64,000 nt of DNA, from contig CAMLRS010000002.1 in the NCBI GenBank assembly GCA_946482515.1, positions 186,001 to 250,000 on the forward strand, in the 5' to 3' direction. Numbering within the stretch: position 1 is the stretch's first letter; every line of letters begins with the position of its first letter. The notes under the pieces were generated by a model. That model did not search any database, was not told the origin of the DNA, and worked only from the letters and a program-made list of their open reading frames with translations. The position numbers were made by a program, and so were the translations under genes. Below, in pieces: positions 58,404 to 64,000 of this stretch. Source of the DNA: an uncultured Flavobacteriales bacterium (GTDB lineage: Bacteria; Bacteroidota; Bacteroidia; Flavobacteriales; Crocinitomicaceae).

Positions 58404-60191
58404 TCATTCATGTTCGCTTCCATGGTAGAAATCCTCAACAATCGCTTTGTATTTCTCCAGGATGATCTTGCGCTTCAGCTTCAGTGTTGGCGTTAATTCA
58501 CCGGTATCTATGCCGAATTCTTTTTCGAGCAGCGCAATCCGTTTGATTTTTTCCCACTGACCGAATTGCTCGTTCATTTTGTCAATGGCCAATTTGATTC
58601 GTGCTTGTACCGCCGGATGATTGGCGATATCTGTCTGTGTTCCTTCGCCGAGGTCGATCTGCTTGCGTTTGGCCCATTCGCGAACGAATGCGTATGCCGG
58701 AACGATCAGCGCAGCCGGGAATTTCTGTCCTTCGCCTACGACCATGATCTGCTCGATAAAGCGTGATTCCTTAAATTTATTTTCCATCATCTGCGGAATG
58801 ATGAATTTTCCGCCAGAGGTTTTGAAGATTTCTTTTTTGCGATCGGTGATCTTGAGGAATTTCTCATCCACCATCATACCGATGTCGCCTGTGCTGAACC
58901 AGCCTTGGGCATCCAGTACTTCAGCTGTTTTATCCGGCAGGTTGTAGTAGCCCATCATCACGTTCGGACCTTTCACCAGGATTTCACCGTCTTCAGCGAA
59001 TTTCACTTTCACGTTTTCGATCAGCGGACCAACCGTACCGATCTTGATACCGCGTTTGAGGCAGTTCACCGAGATCACCGGCGACGTTTCCGTGAGACCA
59101 TAGCCTTCCAGCACATTGATTCCGGCAGCGAGGAAAACTTGCGCCAGTCGTGGCTGCAGCGCCGCACTTCCGGAAGCGATCGCTTTCACGTTGCCACCCA
59201 AAGCCTCCTGCCACTTGGAAAAGATCAGCTTGCGGGCAATCCAGAGCCGGAAACGGTACCACAGCGATTTACCGGTCACGTCGTAGCTTTCAGCCAGGCG
59301 AACGGCCCAGAAAAACAGCAAACGCTTGATGCCTTTCTGCTCATCGCCCTTGGCCATGATGCGATCGTATACTTTTTCGATCAGTCGCGGAACGGCTGTA
59401 AACACTTCCGGCTTCACTTCCCGGATATTCTCTCCAATGGTATCCATCGACTCCGCAAAGTGGATGGAAGAACCGAGATACATATACAGGTAATGCAGCA
59501 TGCGCTCGTAAACGTGGCAAACCGGCAGGAAGCTCAGCACTTTCGAATGCTCATCGGCCGGAATCGAATATTCGCAGGCAAAAACGTTCGAAAGAATATT
59601 GTTGTGTGAAAGCATCACACCTTTGGGGTTGCCCGTTGTTCCGGACGTATAAATAATAGTCGCCAGGTCTTCGTTGCGCACATTCGCCCGCAAGGCATTC
59701 ACCTGGTTCTGAGAAATCGGTTTTCCTTTCTCGTGCAGCTGGCCGTAATATTCGGTCCCTTCCTCCTCATCGAAACAGAACAATCCTTCCAGTGACGGAA
59801 TTTCAGGCTGCAGCGCCTTTATTTTATCATACAATTCCTGACTTCCCACAAAGCCGAAACGAACGGCTGAGTCATTGAATATATGTTTATAATCGGCAGA
59901 GGAAATGTTGGGGTAAACCGGCACAACGATCGCACCGACTTGTTGAATGGCAATATCCATCATGTTCCATTCGACGCGATTGGTAGCCACAATTGCAACC
60001 TTCTCACCAGGCAAAACACCCAGCGCAATCAGGCCTTTTGACAAGGAATTTACGTCCGCCAGGAAGGCTTCAGTAGAGACAGGTGTCCATTCACCATTTT
60101 TCTTGGTGACGAACATGCGAGCGTTTGGATAACTAAATAACTGATGATAAGGAACATCAAAAAGTCGCTTCACCTGATTCATACCCCACAT
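58404..60191 (-). CDS. Long-chain fatty acid-CoA ligase
   Basis: 595-aa adenylate-forming enzyme of the FadD15/FAA type. The P-loop-like AMP motif IIYTSGTTGNPKGVMLSHNN, EGYGLTETSPVI, and the hinge/C-terminal motifs FSTGDIGMM and ITDRKKEIFKTSGGK. It activates fatty acids to acyl-CoA through acyl-AMP. ATG at 60182 (fourth codon) is an equally possible start. Convergent with the sigma factor. Confidence 0.92.
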   Translation of the reverse strand: MWGMNQVKRLFDVPYHQLFSYPNARMFVTKKNGEWTPVSTEAFLADVNSLSKGLIALGVLPGEKVAIVATNRVEWNMMDIAIQQVGAIVVPVYPNISSADYKHIFNDSAVRFGFVGSQELYDKIKALQPEIPSLEGLFCFDEEEGTEYYGQLHEKGKPISQNQVNALRANVRNEDLATIIYTSGTTGNPKGVMLSHNNILSNVFACEYSIPADEHSKVLSFLPVCHVYERMLHYLYMYLGSSIHFAESMDTIGENIREVKPEVFTAVPRLIEKVYDRIMAKGDEQKGIKRLLFFWAVRLAESYDVTGKSLWYRFRLWIARKLIFSKWQEALGGNVKAIASGSAALQPRLAQVFLAAGINVLEGYGLTETSPVISVNCLKRGIKIGTVGPLIENVKVKFAEDGEILVKGPNVMMGYYNLPDKTAEVLDAQGWFSTGDIGMMVDEKFLKITDRKKEIFKTSGGKFIIPQMMENKFKESRFIEQIMVVGEGQKFPAALIVPAYAFVREWAKRKQIDLGEGTQTDIANHPAVQARIKLAIDKMNEQFGQWEKIKRIALLEKEFGIDTGELTPTLKLKRKIILEKYKAIVEDFYHGSEHE

Positions 60192-60540
60192 TTATTTTTC
60201 ACAATATATGTATTAAAAATTAACGCGGGTACGTGAAATGTTCATCCGGATGTTGGGTTTGTTTTTTTGAACCTGGCCGTTGTTGCGCTTCCAACTATTT
60301 TTACATCGTGGGAATAGTTTTCTAAATGCGATCAGACGCAAATTGATCAACTAGTTGGAAGTTAAGAGATATTAAGATTTGCGTTTGGTCGACTAGGATT
60401 TTTGGTTTGTAAAGGTTCGTTTTTTGGGCGAACCTTTTTCTTTTCCCTTATTTAGCAAAAGCAATTCGTTTTATCCTCCCCCTTAGTCCCCCCCTGCCTG
60501 CCGGTGAGGCAAGCTCCGAAGGGGGAAACAGATCCAAATT
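60192..60540. other. 349-nt intergenic region, no gene seen
   Basis: AT-rich upstream of the acyl-CoA ligase, then 'aactagttggaagttaagag' word (60351), an intrinsic-terminator-like hairpin (60411-60440) oriented for the plus strand, and a CTCCCCC-type palindromic tract containing cctgcctgccggtgagg. No plus-strand protein gene is visible before the hairpin. Confidence 0.5.
60411..60442 (+). terminator. Orphan plus-strand intrinsic terminator
   Basis: AAAGGTTCG / CGAACCTTT stem around a TTTTTTGGG-type loop, followed by TTCTTTTCCC. T-rich tail fits the plus strand, on which no gene ends nearby. Confidence 0.6.
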
Positions 60541-62169
60541 TTATTCTGAAGTGTATCTTTCCCGTCCCCGAATAAACACCTTGAAAGCAAAATTCGGCTC
60601 GAAGGTTTCCTTTACGCGGAACGGAAATGCCAGGATCACAAATGTTGCTTCTTTTCCTTCTTCCAGTGAGCCTGTCCGCATTTCCTGGAAGCTTGCATAA
60701 GCCGGCCAGATCGTCATACCCCTCAAACAGGCTTCTTCCGTGAGCGCTTCTTCAGGTAAAAAGCCACCTATCGGGTCGCCATCTGCATTGCGGCGCTGCA
60801 CCGCAGCATGAATGGTCAGGAACGGGTTGGTTTGCTCAACGGGAAAATCCGTGCCCAGAGCCAGCATACCGCTTTGCTCCAGCAAACTTCTGTAAGCATA
60901 AGCGCCTTTGAGTCGTTTGTCGCCCAACCGCATAGCAGCCCAGCGCTGATCACTTACCGCGTGCGTAGGCTGAACGGAAGGAAAACAACCGGTCTGGGCA
61001 AAAAGGGCAAAATCGGCCGGATCTACGACCTGCGCATGTTCAATCCGCCAGCGGTGATCGGGATTGCGTTGCTGGATTTCTTTCAGCAGGTTCAATACCA
61101 GCCTGTTCGTTGAATCGCCAATAGCGTGAATGTTCACCTGGTAGCCAATCGATTCGGCAATAGCAGCAATGCGGTGCAATTCTTCCGGTGAAGTGGTCAG
61201 CAATCCGTGTGTAGCATGATCGTCGTTGTAGGGTTGTTTCAAAAAAGCACCGCGTGATCCCAAAGCGCCATCGCCGATGACTTTGAACGAGCGAACGATC
61301 AGGTTTTTGTTGGTCATCGGGCCGTGCTGTTTTGCAAACGCGATATTGGCAGCTGTTGGTCGCAGCATGACATACATTTCGAGGTGCAATTTGTCTTCTT
61401 TGACCAGCTCGGCCAGCAACTGGTATTCCTCCTGCTCTACTCCGGCTTCGTGTACGCCCGTCACGCCAAACTGCAGCAGTTCCTGCTGTACTTTTTCAAT
61501 GGCGCCTTTCAGCTCTTTTTTGCTGAAATCGGGCAATTTTTCAGCCACCAGCGGAATCGCGTTATCGAGCAGTAAACCGGTACACACACCGTCTTTCACA
61601 CCTATGCTTCCTCCCGAAATGGCTGTTTGCGGCGTAATGCCTGCCACATCCAGCGCTTTCTGATTCACCAGCGCAGCATGGCCGTCGATACGGTATAACA
61701 CGACAGGAATATCGGGAAACAGCTCCGTGAGCTTTTCATTGGTCGGTAGATCAGTGGTTCCCCAAAGCGACTGGTCCCAGCCCCGTCCGATAATGCATTT
61801 CGGTTGTTTCGCCTGGCTGTATTTCTCTACGCGCACCAGCAGCTCGTTCATCGATTTGCAGCCTACGAGATCGGCCGAAAGCAATTGCCGTGCATAGCTC
61901 AGCATGTGTCCGTGTGCATCCGTGAAACCGGGAAAAACATCTTTCTTCTCCGCATCGAGGTATTCGTCTGCGCTGTATTTGTTCATGATCTGGCGCTCCG
62001 GACCGACCTCAACGATCTTTCCGTCCTTGATTGCCATCGCTTCCACGATCGTGTTGCCGTCATCCATCGTATGGATCCGCGCATTGTGAACGATCAGATC
62101 CACCGCTTTTCCCTTCATGCAGGAAGCAGCAGCTAACACAACCAGAAATAAAATAATTACTCTTTTCAT
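60541..62169 (-). CDS. YtcJ-like amidohydrolase lipoprotein
   Basis: 542 aa. Signal sequence with lipobox AASC (Cys at 17), so anchored to a membrane. Amidohydrolase family 3: metal-binding HxH in FTDAHGHMLSYA, GVTGVHEAGVEQEEY, NIHAIGDSTNRLVL and RIEHAQVV, and a C-terminal Asp region GTDFPVEQTNPF. It hydrolyses an amide, imide or cyclic bond; the substrate is unknown. Lgt (37191) would supply its lipid anchor. Confidence 0.88.
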   Translation of the reverse strand: MKRVIILFLVVLAAASCMKGKAVDLIVHNARIHTMDDGNTIVEAMAIKDGKIVEVGPERQIMNKYSADEYLDAEKKDVFPGFTDAHGHMLSYARQLLSADLVGCKSMNELLVRVEKYSQAKQPKCIIGRGWDQSLWGTTDLPTNEKLTELFPDIPVVLYRIDGHAALVNQKALDVAGITPQTAISGGSIGVKDGVCTGLLLDNAIPLVAEKLPDFSKKELKGAIEKVQQELLQFGVTGVHEAGVEQEEYQLLAELVKEDKLHLEMYVMLRPTAANIAFAKQHGPMTNKNLIVRSFKVIGDGALGSRGAFLKQPYNDDHATHGLLTTSPEELHRIAAIAESIGYQVNIHAIGDSTNRLVLNLLKEIQQRNPDHRWRIEHAQVVDPADFALFAQTGCFPSVQPTHAVSDQRWAAMRLGDKRLKGAYAYRSLLEQSGMLALGTDFPVEQTNPFLTIHAAVQRRNADGDPIGGFLPEEALTEEACLRGMTIWPAYASFQEMRTGSLEEGKEATFVILAFPFRVKETFEPNFAFKVFIRGRERYTSE

Positions 62170-62234
62170 CTCTTATCTTTTGGGGTAATAGTGAATAGTT
62201 AGCAGATAACTGCTCACTGTTCACTAATGCCTAT

Positions 62235-62993
62235 TTACTCCTTAAAAAGTACCGTACTATTCGCCTGCGCCGCCGGCATGATCACCAGATCGTTAATATT
62301 CACATGCGCCGGACGTGTACAGACATAATGAACGGCATCGGCAATGTCTTCGGCCTGCAACGGATCGAAACCGTCGTAAACGCTGGAAGCAACCTGTTCA
62401 TCGCCTTTGAAGCGCACGATCGAAAATTCAGTTTCCGCCGCACCTGGCGCAATATTGGTGACTTTAATACGATAGGGCAAAAGGTCGATTCGCATAGCGC
62501 GCGACAACGCATCCACAGCGTGTTTCGATGCGCAGTAAACGTTTCCGCCTGCATAGACTTCTTTCCCGGCAATGCTGCCCAGATTCACGATATGCCCGCC
62601 GCCATTGGCCTTCATAATCGGAATCACCGCTTTTGAAACGTACAGCAAGCCTTTGACATTCGTATCGATCATGCGCTCCCAGTCATCGGTAATACCACTA
62701 TCGATCGGACCGCGTCCCACCGCCAGACCGGCGTTGTTTACCAGCACTGCCACATCCCGGCAGATTTCAGGCGCCAGGGAAGCGATCGCATTGGCCGTAG
62801 CTGCTTCATCACGCACATCGAAAGGAAGGATCACCACCCGATTGGTCGCATTGGTCAATTCCTGCTGCAGCTTTTTCAGACGGTCTTCTCTTCGGCCCGT
62901 GAGCACGAGATCCCAGTTATTATGAGCAAACAGCCGGGCGATGGCTTCTCCGAAACCGGCCGTTGCACCGGTGATAATGGCAACTTTATTCAT
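62235..62993 (-). CDS. SDR-family oxidoreductase (YdfG-like)
   Basis: 252 aa. NAD(P)-binding ITGATAGFGEAIARLF, NNAGLAVGRGPID and the catalytic YCASKHA, preceded by Ser in NLGSIAGKE. Members reduce 3-hydroxy acids or serine; substrate unassigned. Its start overlaps the stop of the upstream membrane protein by 4 nt (ATGA), so they are coupled. Confidence 0.92.
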   Translation of the reverse strand: MNKVAIITGATAGFGEAIARLFAHNNWDLVLTGRREDRLKKLQQELTNATNRVVILPFDVRDEAATANAIASLAPEICRDVAVLVNNAGLAVGRGPIDSGITDDWERMIDTNVKGLLYVSKAVIPIMKANGGGHIVNLGSIAGKEVYAGGNVYCASKHAVDALSRAMRIDLLPYRIKVTNIAPGAAETEFSIVRFKGDEQVASSVYDGFDPLQAEDIADAVHYVCTRPAHVNINDLVIMPAAQANSTVLFKE

Positions 62994-64000
62994 AATCGTA
63001 TGCGTTTTTGTCTGTGTAAGAGCACTCCTGCCAGGAAAATGGCCAGGTATGCCGGAATCCTGTACCGCACAATGGCGCCAAGGACAGGTGTCGTCCAGCC
63101 GATGAGCACCAGGATCAATACGGCAAAGATCAACAAGGAAACAATGATCGTTCGCTGATCGGGCGGAAGGCGTTTCCAGAATCGGAATTGCAGTAAAAAC
63201 CAGCCGAACAGCAGCAGCGTTTCCAGGATAGCCGGGTATTTGAGCAAACCGCCCGGGTCGCCAAAAAACGGACGGAATGCCGCATTGACAAATGCTTCCG
63301 GGATATTCAGCACCAATTGTCTGAAAGATGATTCAATCGGCGTAACGGTAATATTGCTTCGGCAGCCCTGCGTTTCGTAATAATTGAACCACGGCTTCTT
63401 GTTCGGAAGCAGGTAAACGTCTTTGAACGGCGCGGCCCTTCCCATCGTTACCTGTTTGGCCATCATCGGTCTGCGCAGGTAAACGGTCGAATCGGGACGA
63501 AACTCGATGTAGCGGAACTGATCGGGACGAAAATAGAAAAAGCAGGTATCGGCATATGCATGCAAACCACCACGACCGATATTGATGAAATCGTATTGCT
63601 TGCGCGTCAGGTAATGCGTAACTTCTTCGCGCTTTCCGGGAAACACCGCCAACAGCAAGACAAGTGTGGCTAAACATCCTGTGAGCGACCAAACGAGACG
63701 ACCTTTGAACAGGTAGCGGGTGATGAGGTAGAACAACACAGCGGGCACCAGGCAAACCAGCACATAAGGCTTGAAAGCCAGCATCAGCAGGATTCCCAGG
63801 AGAATGCGCCAGCTTCGCGAAGCAACAGACAGTTGACTGAAAACACCGCGCAACACCAGGCAAACGCCGATGATCAGCATGGGCTCTTTCAGCATACTGG
63901 ATGTCCAGAATAAAACGCTGGGCAGTGCAATCAGCGCAAACCAGAACAAGCGTGTTGAATAACCGGAACGGTTGTAGAAAGCCAGATAAAGCTCTCGCAT
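62990..64000 (-). CDS. Multi-pass membrane protein, 5'-truncated by the window edge
   Basis: 336 codons visible; the frame is open to the right edge and the ATG there need not be the true start. Many hydrophobic helices, with LPSVLFWTSSMLKEPMLIIG, a pattern seen in EpsG/Wzy-like and related envelope-polymer membrane proteins. A periplasmic loop rich in Arg/Tyr follows. Family not decided. ATGA coupling with the SDR gene. Confidence 0.72.
   Translation of the reverse strand: MRELYLAFYNRSGYSTRLFWFALIALPSVLFWTSSMLKEPMLIIGVCLVLRGVFSQLSVASRSWRILLGILLMLAFKPYVLVCLVPAVLFYLITRYLFKGRLVWSLTGCLATLVLLLAVFPGKREEVTHYLTRKQYDFINIGRGGLHAYADTCFFYFRPDQFRYIEFRPDSTVYLRRPMMAKQVTMGRAAPFKDVYLLPNKKPWFNYYETQGCRSNITVTPIESSFRQLVLNIPEAFVNAAFRPFFGDPGGLLKYPAILETLLLFGWFLLQFRFWKRLPPDQRTIIVSLLIFAVLILVLIGWTTPVLGAIVRYRIPAYLAIFLAGVLLHRQKRIRL

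Overview
The window is chromosomal DNA of a Bacteroidota bacterium, most likely Flavobacteriales and possibly a Fluviicola/Crocinitomicaceae relative (family-level placement is inference). The evidence is three type IX secretion (T9SS) cargo proteins with type A or CHU_C (type B) C-terminal sorting domains, phylum-typical families (GWxTD, DUF4199, DUF6428, N-acylornithine carbamoyltransferase in an arg operon), Bacteroidota promoters of the form TTG-N18/20-TAnnTTTG, and weak or absent Shine-Dalgarno sequences. There is no rRNA, CRISPR array, prophage or complete insertion sequence. Two tRNA genes are present (Arg-CCT and Ser-TGA), both on the minus strand.

Layout. 1-17 kb: the 3' end of a large type B T9SS adhesin-like gene, a GNAT, an Rrf2 regulator with a small membrane protein, an aminotransferase, a Tricorn-like protease, a CinA-type amidase, a Kazal-like lipoprotein coupled to a DUF1772 protein, a Rieske protein, tRNA-Arg, a membrane-anchored LuxR regulator with DUF4199, small acetyltransferases, then an arsenic operon (arsR, DUF6428, arsN-like GNAT, a 47-aa membrane peptide, arsC) with no efflux pump in view. 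17-29 kb: a GIY-YIG gene lying between tRNA-Ser and a copy of the tRNA 3' end, GWxTD protein, glycosyltransferase, aroQ/xerD head to head, an ECF sigma factor with a membrane/beta-barrel partner, an HTH regulator, a repeat-rich T9SS protein and rimO.

29-37 kb: one tightly overlapping arginine operon (GNAT, argG, argC, argD, argF', argB, argE, argH) behind a near-consensus promoter and a 150-nt structured leader. The genes describe a route in which carbamoylation takes place on N-acylated ornithine and the acyl group is removed afterwards by the ArgE-like enzyme. 37-49 kb: lgt, trhO, a secreted family often mislabelled asparagine synthetase B, a Panacea-domain antitoxin candidate with a two-helix membrane protein (candidate toxin-antitoxin pair), dnaB, a PepSY membrane operon, xth and a mutS2 lacking its Smr domain.

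49-64 kb: a PhoD-like T9SS phosphatase, a CbpA-like J protein coupled to a short DinD/BRO-N protein, a DUF481 outer membrane protein, lptF/G-type permease, tgt, a membrane glycosyltransferase coupled to a sigma factor, a long-chain acyl-CoA ligase, a lipoprotein amidohydrolase, an SDR oxidoreductase, and a multi-pass membrane protein running off the right edge.

Non-coding DNA is unusually rich in recurring short families: palindromic elements with TTCACCACAAAGGAGCAAAG-like ends, degenerate 'CTTCAGTCTCCGGTC', 'CATCAAACATTCAACATC' and 'CTTAAAGTCTTAAAGTCC' words, CCTGTCGGCAGACAGG palindromes, and two repeats beside tRNA 3'-end remnants.
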